NCBI GenBank assembly: GCA_033060915.1
Contig: CM065389.1
Span: 7,200,001 to 7,264,000 of the forward strand
Length of the DNA stretch: 64,000 nucleotides
Source: Euryodendron excelsum
Taxonomy: Eukaryota > Streptophyta > Magnoliopsida > Ericales > Pentaphylacaceae
Direction: 5' to 3'
Shown here: positions 28,066-41,282 of the stretch, piece after piece
Layout: each line of letters begins with the position of its first letter
Position numbering within the stretch: the stretch's first letter is position 1
Position numbers and translations under genes: made by a program
The notes under the pieces: model-generated
Seen by the model: the letters and a program-made list of their open reading frames with translations, nothing else
What the model was told of the DNA's origin: nothing
The model's database searches: none

Positions 28066-31012
28066 GCTCTCATGTAAGGTATGTCCTCGTAGGAAAATTT
28101 GAAAAATTAGTATAATATGTTTGATATTCTTTTACTCAAATTTCACGGGGAAGTAAAGCATAAACCAATACGGCCTCTGCTTGAGTGCATCAATTGGATT
28201 AGGTTTTTGGCAGTTCATTGATTGTTGTAATTGGAAAAATAACAGTGTCTGTGATGCTGGTTGGAGAGGAGAAAATATTTAATACAACAGTGATGTCATG
28301 TCATCATTATTGATGTGATATTATTAGCCAATAAAATCTATTCACATATATATACTATGGTGAGATCTCATGCCAATTATGGATTTGAAACATATCCGCA
28401 CGAGAGCTTGTTTGCCTTACTCTGAGAGGGAGAAGCTGACGTGGTGTGTATAACATTTATTCGCTGCCCAGTTGGACCAATCAAAAGAGAGCTCATAAGG
28501 TGAGCCATGAGCTAAACCTTATGATAGACTTGCTTAAAGCATAAAATCTGGTGATTGCTTTTATTCATGATTAACTATTACATAAGATGTGCCTGCGGGG
28601 TTCTTTATAATACTAAAAGGTATAAAATTCAAACAATTTATTTTATTATAAGAAAGTACTTAAAAATTATTATCAAGGAATGCTTAAATTAACTTTCAAT
28701 TATCGTATTGCAATAGAATTAGCTTACTTTATACCTCTAGAATGTATTTCACGTTGTTGTCGTCGTCATCAATGTCATAATTATTATTATTGTGTTGTTG
28801 TTATCATCATCATTATTATTGACAGGTATATTACATGATTCTACTTATAAAAATGGAGTTCTTTACAAGCAAATATGGACTTATTTTTTGAAAAATAAAA
28901 CTAAAAAGAGAGAAAAATATAAAATGATTTGGAACCTAAAATAAATTCTTTATCCAAACACAGCGTAAAAAAAAAAAGAGAAATAAACAGAAAGTAATAC
29001 TAAGACACCAACTAAATAAATAAAGAATACAAAAGTAAAAATAAAAATAAACTCAATTACAACTATCAAAAGCATTACTGTCTTTTTATTCTCTTTTTTT
29101 TTTAATAAATTTAAATTTTAAATGCAGCATTACGAATAAATAGTGGTATATATATTATGCATACTAGGGGAAGGTCTTGAACCCAAAATCACGAGTAGGA
29201 AGCTACGATCCCTACCAACCAACTGGGACAGTCCCACGTGCTTTTGCCCCCTCCCTTATATATATTCATTTTGGGTATTCATTCCTAACCTCCCTATAAT
29301 GGAAGCACTATTCATGCTATGTCCTTGCTTTACATCCACCTCCATGTGTACAAATTCTTACTCTCTCATGACCATTTCGCAAAAGGGAATGTTATTTTTT
29401 AAAAAATTGTATAGAAAATCTCACCATAGGTTATATCATTCCGTATAATAATTTTATATGAATTTTTTTATTGTACAGTATTTATTTTTATAAAATTAAT
29501 TTCTTATATTTAGAAGTAGGATACTTCACTCTTTATACAGCCCTTAAAATATTTACTATATTTACTATATTTGGTACTTTTCAGATATAGCACGTCCCTG
29601 TTTTTTCTTTTTTCTGTTTTTTCACTATATGAAATCCACATTTGACACATTGAGAATCGGTAACAACTAGTCAATCCAGTGTCACCCAGTCAGCCTACTT
29701 AGTCTAAATTAATGACCAAGATTAGTAATAAAACTTGAATTGCTAGACTTCACAAAAGGCCTCTCCAACTTCTCTCTTGCGTTGCTAAACTTCTCTAGAG
29801 GCTGACAATTTTTCCGCATGAACCATCCTTATCTTCATGGATTCGGCCTTTTGTGCATGACAACTACTCTCTTGCATTGCTACATAAATGTAAGTTTTCC
29901 CATGCGACTGAAGACCTTTGATTTGGGATGGATAATCATTTCGAAGAAAATATGTACTATCTCTTTCAAGTTCCGACAATAATTTTTGCAAAAAAAAATC
30001 CTAATTAATAATACCAAGTCTCTCACAGTCCCACCATGGCCGACCAACCACAGGTTCTCGCTGAGCCTGGAGACTCTGGACTGCAGCCCTTGTACTAGAC
30101 CATGGCTAAGTCAAAACCCACTGCTGCGGCTTCTGCCACGCCACTGATTTTTTCACAAAAGTAAATTAACGTACAGAAATAGGTACCATGCTACCAATGA
30201 TTTTTTTCACTAGTTTATTCTTCAGTCTCATTTTCTTTTGGAAGAGAGAGATCACATCCAATAATTGGTTCCATTTCAAACAAGGAGAAAAGAATTTCCT
30301 CCAATTTGTCTCCTCTCGATTGGATATATATATATATATATATATGTCAAACCAAATTAAAAGCAGAAAATAACAATGAATGATTCGATCCATGTTTATA
30401 TATTCTTTTTGTAATTTTCCCTATTTTCGGTATGTGTGAACTGCAAGATCTAACCCATTCATTCATGATCTATTATGTTGAAAATCTTGTCTCATGCATG
30501 ACAAATCATCAACGAAGGAAAGCTAGAATTGCAGAACTACTGGTCATAGTTTCCAAACAGTTCATTAAAACCCTTGTATCTGTTTTTCTCACATGTTTGC
30601 AGGAATCTAGGTGTTAGATAGGTACTTTTGCTGGATTCCAATGTTGACTTTCTCTTAAAACTTATGGAGACAAAAACACAGAAAATTTCAAGTCTTAGCT
30701 CAACAAACTCAATTTTATGGCATTCACATTAGCTTTTTTCATCCCTATTGAATGAAGCGCGTTCTTTGAACAGCGCTTACAGACTGTACTGAGAAACATG
30801 GCTTGATGTTATATGTCCAACGGTACAAAGTCAGTGATTTGAACAAAGTTATCTGCAAAACCCAGAAAATTTTTAAAGGTCTTCGGTACTTAGAAACCAT
30901 TCCATTTCTGTGTATTGTTGATCTTCAAGAAGTGGGTATATGTAGTTTTCCTATACTACTTAGTTCCCGATTTAGAAGCCTCTATAACTAGTAATCCGAT
31001 AGAAGTTAAATT

Positions 31013-31013
<1 letters not shown>

Positions 31014-31051
<38 letters not shown>
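31014..31051. repeat. GA microsatellite
   Basis: An uninterrupted GA run of about 19 units in the CGR-ACS intergenic region. Confidence 0.9.
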
Positions 31052-31053
<2 letters not shown>

Positions 31054-32984
31054 TGAGGGAAGGAGCTGGGAAGCAGTATGCAAGTCCCATATTTCTTGCC
31101 TTGGTGGTTGGGGTAATCCGTATAGGCCATGAGCTGGCCTAACACGCACGTCATGTTGCAATCACCAATGCAAAAGAAAGAAATTTAGAATGATACCTTT
31201 GAAGGTACTAGTGGACTCACATGAACTTTCTTCCACTACAGACCCACGTGCCACCCACCTGTCCAGATTATTGTGTCAGTTTTTTCAATTTTTTATTTGT
31301 TAACCGTGTGCCTTTGACACTTTTATGTATCTCGATTAAATTTGAGATAACTCGTCTTAGAGTAGATTCCACGGGTTTAAAAAATTATTTCATTTTTTAA
31401 AATTACTATGTCACCCCTCCTCACAAAAAATTCTGGTCACTGTTAAGTAGTTCTTTGAGCACACCGTCCGAATTTACTTTGGTGGACGCACCAAAGCATT
31501 TATACCTAAGATCTAGACATATATATATTATACATGTGGTTGTCTTTTTTTTTTTGGTACATATACACGTGGTTATGTCTTTTTTTTTTTTTGGGTACAT
31601 ATACATGTGGTTATGTCTGCAGTGTTGTATATGTACTTATGTGATGGAAACACACTACTGCCAATGTTGAAGTTCCGCAATTTCCTTAACGCAATGTTGT
31701 TACAAGTGGCAGATATTCATAAACCAGAGGGGGCCATGCGGTGGACTAGCTGTACACTCCAGCTTGCAAAAGGTATATAGCATATGAAAGTCTTATCACA
31801 TAAAAGGCTGCAAGCATGAAGGGACAATGCACTCATATAAGTACATTTGAATGATGCTAGTTTCTCTTAAATGCAGTTGCGCATATTTGGAATATGTTGG
31901 CTTGGCTGCAGATTGTAGTTGGAACTTGAAACTTCGGATGTGGGAGGGATAAAGTTTCTGTTTCAACTATTGTTAAAAATTGGGGATATTACATTAATTG
32001 GCCACCTCAATTATAAGGGTCAGCTAGTTCGGGTAAATAGTAACTCTATATAAATTTGAGAAAATAATTGATTGAATATCTAAATACCTTCTAGTTATTA
32101 AAATTAAAAAAAATACCAAAGCCGTTACCTGAATACCTACATGCCTCTCATTCTATGATAATTGAGGTGTACATTTTTTTTCTTTGTTGTATACTCTTCC
32201 TCTTAAACTCCATATGAAAAGGTAAATTTGATATCAAATAACAATTTGTACAAATAGATTTTGATTTTAGTGACATCATAGGCCATTTGACTATTCTTGA
32301 GATTTGATTATATTAAACAGGGTACCCTTGTGCCATTAAAAATTACGCCAACTTCCCTCTTTGAAAAGTTGTTTATGAGGTTCCCCTCCTGTAATGTCTA
32401 ATTAACAACCCTATGATTAAATAAAAGTAATAATCTTGCACTCATATGGCTATGTGGCACAATTACACGGGTGGTCTAACGGAATGCTACTCATGTTAAA
32501 TATGAAATCCATATCTTCTTATCATGTTCCTTTACAAATAATCGTCATGCATGTAATGTCTGAATCTGAAGTTTAACTAGTTTGTGCAGACAATGTCTTC
32601 ATAGGAATTCACAAGAGCAATTAATTGAAGGCTTTTACTATGTATGGCACAGTTTAATCACTAATCTTCATCAGCATCTCTCTCTCTCTACCAACTTGAT
32701 TAAAGATAGACTTTGAACTTCCATTACTTTCACAATTTAAATTGCTAGCACCTTAACTTATTTTGACATTTTGTTTCATTTATAATCTAATAATAACATC
32801 AATAGAACAACCAAATTAGCAACCTCTTGCTAGATTACATATTCATGCGATCAATTATTGCGTGCTTTTTGTTTAGGGTTCGGGGCCACCCAAGTTCAAC
32901 CAAAACCAGAGAAATAAAGGCACTTGCATTGGTTAGAAAGTATGTGGCAGACTTTTTGTGAAAATAAAGTGGCAAAGTGTTTTA

Positions 32985-33125
32985 TTTGAGAGAAAAAATT
33001 GTAATTATTTTTAAAATTTTTATTAAAATGATGTGATAATAATATTTTTATAATTAAAAATTATTATAATAGATATTTTGTTTTTAAATAAACTTATTCA
33101 ACCACAACATTCGTATAGCATTATC
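32985..33125. mobile_element. MITE-family remnant (diverged)
   Basis: This AT-rich block shares the layout of the nearby MITEs: a TTTTTAAAATTTTTATT-like start, ATGATGTGATAATAATATTTTTA in the middle, then TTTTGTTTTTAAATAAACTTATT. It resembles the copies at 33735-33912 and 41115-41282. The ends are uncertain. Confidence 0.45.
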
Positions 33126-33515
33126 AGGGTTAGACAAACGTGCAATTGGATTGCAAAACTATGCTGACGTGATGGAGTTGTGGATGATCACTTCGAAACC
33201 AAAAATGTGGTGGGTTAGGGGTGCTCCATCATAGGGAGTCCCATGCAGTTAAAACAAGACGTATAAAGCAGGAAATGGCCGACATAGAATGGATGGTTCA
33301 ATGGGTCCCTGTATCACTAGGACCAGGGTGCAGGCCTGGGTCCGAGAACGCACTCTCGGGGAAGAGTTTCAACAATAGTAATCAGGTGGTCGGTGGACCA
33401 CCATAATCCTCCATAACTAGATCATGCCACGTAGCATTCATACACCTTTTGTGGTCTTTGTGTGCCACAATTTCCGATCCTACCGCAACCTCACTTTTAG
33501 ATAAAAATGAACCAT

Positions 33516-33518
<3 letters not shown>

Positions 33519-33557
<39 letters not shown>

Positions 33558-33579
33558 ACACACACACACACACACACAG
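33519..33579. repeat. Compound CT/CA microsatellite
   Basis: A CT run of about 36 bases is followed, after a 1-3 base break, by a CA run of about 24 bases. Confidence 0.9.
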
Positions 33580-33734
33580 AGCTAGTCATGAGGTTCATTA
33601 TGAATCCATAAAGGTGAATGAGGACCTAGCCCCACTTGAAACCGAAACTTAGTATTTGAGAGACACAGTTGTTTTGATTTACTGAAAGTGGATGTAGTTA
33701 TGATCCATAGGACAAATCGAAAGACTATTTTCAT

Positions 33735-33912
33735 TTGGAAAAATGTTATTTTTTTAAAAAATTATACAAAAAATTTTATTGAAATGATGAGATAATGACA
33801 TTTTAATAAATAAGAGTTATGATCGATATTTTGTTTTTAAGTAAATAACTCTTATTTAACCCGGTAATAAATTCTGTAAGAATTTTCTGTTTGTATGGTA
33901 GTACCCTTTTAT
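33735..33912. mobile_element. MITE-family copy C
   Basis: The left end AAATGTTATTTTTTTAAAAAA and the right end AATTTTCTGTTTGTATGGTAG bracket a body with GATGAGATAATGACATTTTA and a mirrored AATAAGAGTTAT / ATAACTCTTATT pair. The layout is that of the MITEs at 21318 and 34028, but the copy is more diverged. No coding sequence. Confidence 0.55.
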
Positions 33913-34027
33913 TTAATAAATGAAAAAGGATAATCTTTCAAAATTTTTGTAAAAAATTTTGCACTACAATGATCTGGCGATAACTCGTTTATAATTAACA
34001 AGCAATTTATTGGGCTCTTTATTCTAA

Positions 34028-34205
34028 GGGTGATGCTATTCGAACAGAAAAAATCAAATGTATAACCAGAATGATGTGATTAAATAAGAGTCATTTGTTT
34101 TAAAACAAAATACTCATTATGATGGCTCTTAATTATAATAATGTCACTGTCACATTATTCTGGTAGAATTTTCTAAACAGATTTTTTGAAAGAATAATAT
34201 TTTTC
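34028..34205. mobile_element. MITE, copy B
   Basis: This copy closely matches the one at 21318-21510. Shared blocks include CCAGAATGATGTG, AATAAGAGTCATT, TTTTAAAACAAAA, ATGGCTCTTAATTA and the right-hand TTCTGGTxGxxTTTTCT, with mirrored ends (GATGCTATTCGAACAGAAAAA against the complement of TTTTTTGAAAGAATAATAT). It lies about 360 bp upstream of the ACC synthase TATA box. Confidence 0.7.
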
Positions 34206-34560
34206 TTATTTTAAAGTGATATGTCTACAACTTAATCACATTATTGTGATGATAAATTTTGTATAATTTTTCTAATTGTATAATATTAATAAATCCATGC
34301 AGAATTTGGCTTCTCTCTAGAGACATGTTTTTTTTATCACAATCACAGAATTGGTTTGGCAAGGGACACTGCGACATAGAACTTTAGGACAGCTTCATTT
34401 TATCAGCTCAAGTACGCGTAGAAAGCCCCCACATATTGGTCTCTCTGTGTTTAACCCCACCACCAAAATAAAAATAGGAGAGTCTTTCTTTGTCAAAGGA
34501 TTAGCATCTTTCACATGTAGACTGCATATTTACTGTCGGTAGTATCTCAAAGACTCACAT

Positions 34561-34574
34561 GTATATATATATAT
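34561..34574 (+). promoter_or_regulatory. TATA-type element of the ACC synthase gene
   Basis: The run GTATATATATATATCC lies about 117-130 bases before the start codon. It is the only TATA-like element at a suitable distance and would place the transcript start near 34595. Motif and position are the only support. Confidence 0.5.
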
Positions 34575-34690
34575 CCTACAATGTAAACCTTTCTCACCAA
34601 AATCCCCCACCTCCCTCCTCTCAGATCCTAACTAGAAGAAGCTCTCCACAGATCCTTTAGCTATAGGGTGTTAGATCGATTAGATTGAAA

Positions 34691-36824
34691 ATGCTGTCTA
34701 GAAAGGCTACATTCAATTCACACGGACAAGACTCTTCCTACTTCCTAGGATGGCAAGAGTACGAGAAAAACCCCTACGATGACTTCCAAAATCCAACTGG
34801 GATTATTCAGATGGGTCTAGCTGAGAATCAGGTGAGTAAAAGATTAATATTCATACACATCTTTGTCTCTATCATTTCCATGCAAATATATAGTCTTGAA
34901 AATACTACATTCAATTTTTTTTTTTTTGCTGCATCTCTCATTTCTTTCCATTATTGTAGCTCTCCTTTGACATTATTGAATCATGGCTTGCGAAGAATCC
35001 GGACGCCACTGGCTTCCACAAAAATGGAAGATCCCTGTTCAGAGAATTGGCACTCTTCCAAGATTATCGTGGCTTGCCAGCTTTCAAGAATGTAATTATA
35101 TAACACTCCAGTTATAGCGCTTCGTACTGTTTTCTTGCTTTTTTCTGCTCATCTAAGGACTGAAAAACGTAGTGCTCTCACTGTCGAGAGATGTTAAAAA
35201 GAGTACAAAACTTGGGGATGCCAGACTAAGTAGATTAGGGTCACTAATATTATTAGAAAAAAAAAAGAGAGTAAATAGGACTTATATATATATATTTGTG
35301 TGTGTGTGCGCGCGCGTGTGGCATGCATGGTGTTTATATATCTGAACTTAGTCGGCATATCATTTGCAGGAGCTGGCGGATTTCATGTCTGAAATTAGAG
35401 GAAACAGGGTTAAATTTGATCCAAACAATCTTGTCCTAATGGCAGGTTCAACGTCGGCGAATGAGACACTCATGTTTTGTCTTGCTCAGCCAGGAGAAGC
35501 TTTTCTTCTACCTACACCATATTACCCTGGGTAACATTATAAGTACCGCTAGTTGTATTTCAAACTTTAGAAAATGATATTCCTCGAGGAAATGCATACC
35601 ATGTGATTAAAAGTAATCATGGTAAATGTTCTATTTTAAAATAAATAGTTATCATTTAATTATATTATTTTAATACTAAAATCTATATGAATTTTTTATT
35701 TATATGGCGTTTCCATTCAAACCTTTTATGTACCACGTTATCAAATAATTTGTTACTTGCATGAAAAAAATAAGACTAAAATAGAAAAGCGTTTCTTTTA
35801 GACCTTAGCTCCTGGATAACCTTAATTTTGTCTATTTATGGGCAGGTTTGATAGAGATCTCAAATGGCGACCTGAAGTTGAAATAGTTCCTATACCTTGC
35901 ACGAGTTCGAATGGATTCAAAATTACAAAGTCCGCACTGGAAGAAGCCTATCAACAAGCTCAAAAACATAATTTAACAGTTAAAGGAGTGTTGATTACCA
36001 ATCCTTCGAACCCGTTGGGCGTCAGCATGAGCCGAGACGAGCTGAACCATCTCATCAGTTTCGCGATTGCTAAAGAAATCCATATAGTAAGCGATGAGAT
36101 ATATTCAGGCACAGTTTTCGACACTCCAAGCTTTATAAGCATTACAGAAGCTGTAATGGACAGAAACCACGAAGATACCCATCTATGGAACCGCATTCAC
36201 ATTGTTTATAGTCTGTCGAAGGATTTAGGCCTTCCAGGGTTTAGAGTGGGAATGATTTACTCCAACAATGAAACAGTACTCGCAGCGGCGACCAAAATGT
36301 CGAGTTTTGGACTTGTTTCGTCTCAAACTCAGCACCTACTCTCATGCATTCTAGCCGATAAGAGATTCACGAAAAGTTATATAAACACTAATAAGAAGAG
36401 AATTAGGATGAGAAAGGAAATGCTTGTTTCGGGCCTTTTGGGTGCCGGGATAGAGTGTTTGAAAAGCAATGCTGGGTTGTTTTGTTGGGCAGACATGAGA
36501 CACTTGTTGAGGACTAATACATTTGAAGCAGAAATGGAGCTGTGGAAGAAGATACTTTATGAAGCTGGGTTGAACATTTCTCCTGGTTCTTCTTGTCATT
36601 GTAGTGAACCGGGCTGGTTTCGTATATGCTTTGCGAACATGTCGAAAGAAGCTCTAAACCTTTCGATGAATCGAATCAAGGTCTTTGTGGACTCCATGGG
36701 TGGCGGCATCCCTGGTCGGAACCAACAACAACAACAACAACAACCAGTTTGTATTTCAAGAATAAGGCTACTTTTCAAGTGGGTTTTCCAGTTGTCTTTT
36801 GTCGATCCCGAGCCAGACCGTTAG
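34691..36824 (+). CDS. ACS: 1-aminocyclopropane-1-carboxylate synthase (type-2-like tail)
   Basis: ACC synthase is the PLP-dependent enzyme that converts S-adenosylmethionine to ACC, the usual rate-limiting step of ethylene synthesis, in the cytosol. Exons are 34691-34831, 34960-35091, 35370-35530 and 35846-36824, giving 1413 nt and 470 residues, normal for the family. Family blocks are in order: [18 protein letters not shown] near residue 37, the [21 protein letters not shown] region, TPYYPGFDRDL, NPSNPLG at about 197-203, DEIYSG at 228-233, and [14 protein letters not shown], whose Lys270 is the PLP-binding lysine. The C-terminal region has a seven-CAA polyglutamine run and ends [14 protein letters not shown]. 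This resembles the TOE motif of type-2 isoforms, through which ETO1/EOL adaptors direct degradation. The type-1 MAPK-site tail is absent. Just before TOE, the sequence RIRLLF stands where an RLSF phosphosite might be expected in other isoforms. The start is the ATG at 34691 (the frame is open six bases further). The reading frame is intact. Confidence 0.95.
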
Positions 36825-37123
36825 CTTTTGTTAACATATCAATTTCATTGCTCTCTCTCTCTCTCTCTCTCTCCTACTTCTTGGTATAAAAAGCACGTGT
36901 GTTTTATGCATTAAAGTTGAGTTCTTTAGCATGTTGAAGTCAATTGTAATTTTCACGCTATTTGTATGGAAGTTATAGTCAATGCTACCCTCATCTCTTG
37001 TTTCAGGACAGAAAGTCTGTATTTTGAGTGTTGCTCTTATGGAGTCATTCTCTTGTGCTCCTTCATTTTTATGCTCTGCAAGTTGTAATTGATAAACCTT
37101 AATGAGTAACCCTTTATTGTGTC

Positions 37124-37171
37124 CCTTCTTCTTCTTCTTCTTCTTCTTCTTCTTCTTCTTCTTCTTCTTCT

Positions 37172-37223
<52 letters not shown>
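37124..37223. repeat. Compound CTT/CT microsatellite
   Basis: About 17 CTT units are followed directly by a long CT run. It lies about 300 bp downstream of the ACC synthase stop codon, in or just past its 3' untranslated region. The 142-codon minus-strand frame over this tract is an artefact of the repeat. Confidence 0.9.
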
Positions 37224-37224
<1 letters not shown>

Positions 37225-40200
37225 ATAACTTTCATGGGAGACAGAAAAAAAAATATCAATATTTAAATTGAATAATGTCACGTACAATCTCAAATTTTAA
37301 TGCAACCATAGAGTTCTCATTTTTCGCTTCATTAGCAATAATATTCGAACCAAAAGCCTTCCATTTCCACCTCTGTTTCCACTAGAGCTATGGCAAATAA
37401 ATAATTAAGTAATCATTCTCTCTACTGGCTTAAGTTTTTTAATGAGTTTAGTGGTTAACAATTAAATATGGTATCAGGGCAGGCAGATAATGTATGTATT
37501 TAGGAACCAAGCTATATATATGGCTGGGGGTGCCATGGCACCGGTCAGTTTTTGTACAACCCTCATAGTGTAAATATGTGAGGTTTTTGCAAAATTTTAT
37601 TCACTGACACCCCCCATAATTTATAACCTAAATCTCTAATCTTGTAAAATATAAAAATTTTGTATAGTGAGCTATGAATTCTATCCATTTTTTATATTCA
37701 TATTATGCGGGCTTTTAAATCAACAATACATATGTTTCTACTGTGCACCATCCAATGAGTCCCACCAAATATACATGAATTGGCTATTGAAAAAATGTTA
37801 ATTTCAATCTTAATATATGATTGGTGTACTAAGAAATAATTAATATATATTTGTATCATGATTTGGGCAACTTGTATATGCCTGTAATTAAATAGATATT
37901 AATATGATTAAATCTTGTATATAAGTTGGTTGTATAGAGCTTGACCTTTTTAAGGCGTTTTTTTTTTTTTTACACATTTGGAATACTTATAAAAAAAAAA
38001 AGTTATATTTTTAGTCATATTTTGCTAAGGAGGAATGAAAGTTATAAATTTTATTTTTTATGTAAAAATTTAGTCTTGCATCCTACTATATATCATACTC
38101 GAACTTAAAAATATGAGCCAAAAAAATTTAAAATATAATATTAGTGTAACAATTTTATCAATAGGCAAAAATTTTTGTTTTCAATTGGTACCTCCTAAAT
38201 AAAATCCTAGCTTCACCCTGTATGTATTACAACCTCACCGCCTACCCGTTATTTCTTCAATTTTTTATTTATTTATTTTATTGTTGGAGCCTTGCATACT
38301 TGGCATGCTAAAAAACAAAAAGGCATGCTCTAAAATTTTTATGTTCAACAATGCATGTGCACCACACTATTAGGTTGAGTAGTAGGACCTGTCTCTCATG
38401 CAGGATGGGGATTCGTAGCCCATCAAAGGGCATGTTGTGGGGTTGAGACTTGGGGCCTGAGCTAGAGTTTCTGATGTGAGCGTATGGTAACAAAGACATT
38501 ATTTTATGCCTAGCATGTTGATTCAATTGGCCCAGTGATCTACTTGTTTTATACAGTTTTAAGTTTTACCCCTTTTTGTGCTTTCTTGTGACCAACATCA
38601 TTAATGTAATGCATAAAATTTACATCGTTAATATGGACAATGGCTCTGCATGAGTTCGAAGAAGTAGTTGGCTGAAAGTTTGAACACTCTATAAGAAGAA
38701 AAAAAATGTTTACTTATTTTAATACTATCTTTAATTTCAGGAGGTTTCAGGGGGAGCCGAAAGATATAAGGGGAGTGACTAATAGTCATCTGTTTAGATT
38801 GATTGTTTTTAAGGTGGGAAATGAGAATTGAAAGTATAGAGTTTTCAGTTGTAATATCTTTTAAATTGCGTTATGTAGTGTTTTATTACATCAAGAACAT
38901 TAATTTATTGTAAATAAAGATACTTTTATGGAAAACAAAATGTCACTATGAAAATCTCAATACTATCTAATCATTGAAAGTTTTTTTTTCGCGAGTTTGT
39001 AAGGGGAGAGATGGTTAATGTGATCACTTTTCTTCCTTCCAAAATTAGAAGAAAAAGAAGAGAAAGTGAACTAATTGTTTAGATATTTTTTATACTTAGT
39101 GTATCACTCAGTTTGTGAAAGGTTATAGTTAGAATTTATTTAAATGTTACCTATTCAACTTCTAAATTCGGTACCTCCATTCGCTTTATAATTATTGTTT
39201 AACTAAACAATAGGAGAGAAAGAAAAAGCAAAAAAAAAAAAAAATCACTCTCCTTTTTGAAAAAATATTCATTATAACGATAATGCCACATCATTTTGTT
39301 GATATGGTATTATAAGACAATCACATCATGCTAATGCATGTGTTGAAATTCAATCACCTAAAATTAAGCAGAAATTTTCTTCAATTACTTCACTAACTGA
39401 TGATGCATTATGGTAATTGTAAGTAGAATTTTTAGGAAAGTCTGGCCAATCACTCGAACCAATATCAGTGAGTTTCCAACCTGCTATAGAGAGACAAAGG
39501 AGTTAGAATGGGTCGACCCCCTTTGGGCCGATCACACTCCGACAGTCAAGTTAGTAATCTTAATCCCGAATGAAGTAAAATTTACAATTGTGTATGGCTT
39601 AATTGGATTAATCATACGTTGTTTTCTCAAAACTCTGGTATTTATAGTGTGGTGCTCTCTGTTGACCCTACTCTGTTAATCATGACTTACTGCACTGGTC
39701 TATGTCGATTAGAGCCGGCTGATCGGACATAATTTCTCCTGTATCGCCATAAGTGTCGTTGTTTGTGTGCAGCGTCTCCTCCGCATTAATTGCAAGTCTG
39801 TTTTCTATTAAATGCTCTGACCATTCACATTATTATATCCGTAAGTTGGGCAGAAAGGGTTTTAGCGTGGACTGATAGAATGTGTTGGGCTCGTGTTGTA
39901 ACAGCGCCTCTGGGCTACTCCAAGCCTAATTCGAGAGTGTCAATTCTTTTGGGTTTGCAAATTGATTTGGCCCCGCATTTATTTGGCTCACAGTAAATAA
40001 GATTTCAGCATATGCATTTGGTACACTCATCCAATATACCAAACATTTCTCTTCTTACACAACTCTTCATATATTAATTGTGACTGCCTTCACGCCCATC
40101 ACCCTTACAGGGCCTGGTAGGATTATGCCTGTTACCCAGCAAAGGTTAATTGGCAAGTTTAGCTAATATGTAATGATACAATCAAATAATTAATTTAGCA

Positions 40201-41114
40201 ATACCTCTGACCCCAAAAATATAGCTCGAAGAGGAAGAGGAAACAACCGAAGAATTGGGGGGGTAAGAAAAAAGGCTTGACGATTCAAAAAATGGGCTTT
40301 GCATAATGGGGGCACGGGCAAAATGCATGTGCATGAATATTTAAGGCCTTTCTTATTTCAACCAGAGCTGACCCACATTCACGCTCTCGGTTTTGCACAA
40401 AATATAGAATCAATTTGAAGGAAAAAATTATTCGGTCCTCTTTGAAGACCACATGGTTTATTTTTCATTTTTTATGTCAAGTGTCCGGGTCAGCTTGCAA
40501 GCAGCTGTTTTCACTGACTTAGTAACTTAAACTATTTTTCAAAATTTTGATTTATATTTATTTGACTCTAGATTGTAAATATAGTGTATTGCCCCTGAAT
40601 TAACTAACACTTACATTTGCTCGCATTGAGTTTAATACTTTGCAACAAACAGAAATTTAATTTATTAACACCTGCATTTTTTTTCCAACTGATTGAATTC
40701 CACTGACACCTACATTGTGAGGTTGTGTGGCAATTAGCTATCTTTTGATTTTATAGGTAATCATAATTTTGTTGACGGATATGATTTTTTTTTTTTTGTG
40801 TACATTCTTTGTATAGAGGTTGTGCCTCCTTTTTTTTGGCATTTTTAATATAATTATCTTATTATTTATAAAAAAATAAATTATAAATTAGAAAATAATT
40901 TCATGTATAACTCTATATAAGTTTCGCTCCCATTGAACAATAATCATGAATTTGTCCTTGGAGTCGGATATGTGAGATGAGGAGAAAAGCTACATAATTC
41001 TCAAAGAGAACAGAACAACTTCTCTAACTGGGAGTGGGTTGAACCTGGCCAATCTATTAGGGGATAACAAATCTCATTCTATTTATTTTGCCAGAGCAAC
41101 AATAAAAGACTATA

Positions 41115-41282
41115 TATCTACTTCTACACAAATTTATACAAAAATTTTTTTCTATTAGAATAATGTGATAGTGACGATTGTAAATTTATAAGTAAAGGCA
41201 GTAAGTGTTTTAATTTAAAATAAAATCATTAACACAACGGTCGCATCATTGAGTTCTATACAAAAAATCCTTTTTTTTTTTT
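41115..41282. mobile_element. MITE-family copy E (diverged)
   Basis: The AATTTATACAAAAATTTTTTT start, the internal TTAGAATAATGTGATAGTGACGATTG and the end GTTCTATACAAAAAATCC fit the family seen at 33735-34205 and 21318. It is degraded and non-coding. Confidence 0.45.

Larger units (their letters stand above)
27537..34560. other. Intergenic region between CGR and ACC synthase genes
   Basis: About 7 kb without a supported gene. It contains an hAT-like TIR element (27609-28065), a mixed trinucleotide-rich patch near 28750-28820, a GA microsatellite (31014-31051), a CT/CA microsatellite (33519-33579) and several MITE-like copies at about 32985-34205. A 68-codon minus-strand frame (29785-29991) and a 101-codon plus-strand frame (29143-29448) show no recognisable domain. 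Near 30036 a short reading frame, MADQPQVLAEPGDSGLQPLY, stops after 20 codons and may be a gene fragment. Confidence 0.6.

Noticed and set aside
29785..29991. 68-codon minus-strand frame with charged residues
   Set aside because: No recognised domain, no exon partners and surrounded by AT-rich repeat-like DNA.
27537..34560. A functional gene cluster linking the five genes
   Set aside because: The products belong to unrelated processes and are separated by kilobases of repeats; no shared pathway is supported.
36831..37259. 142-codon minus-strand open frame
   Set aside because: It is made by the CTT/CT microsatellite read as Lys and Glu/Arg runs; no family similarity and no splice context.
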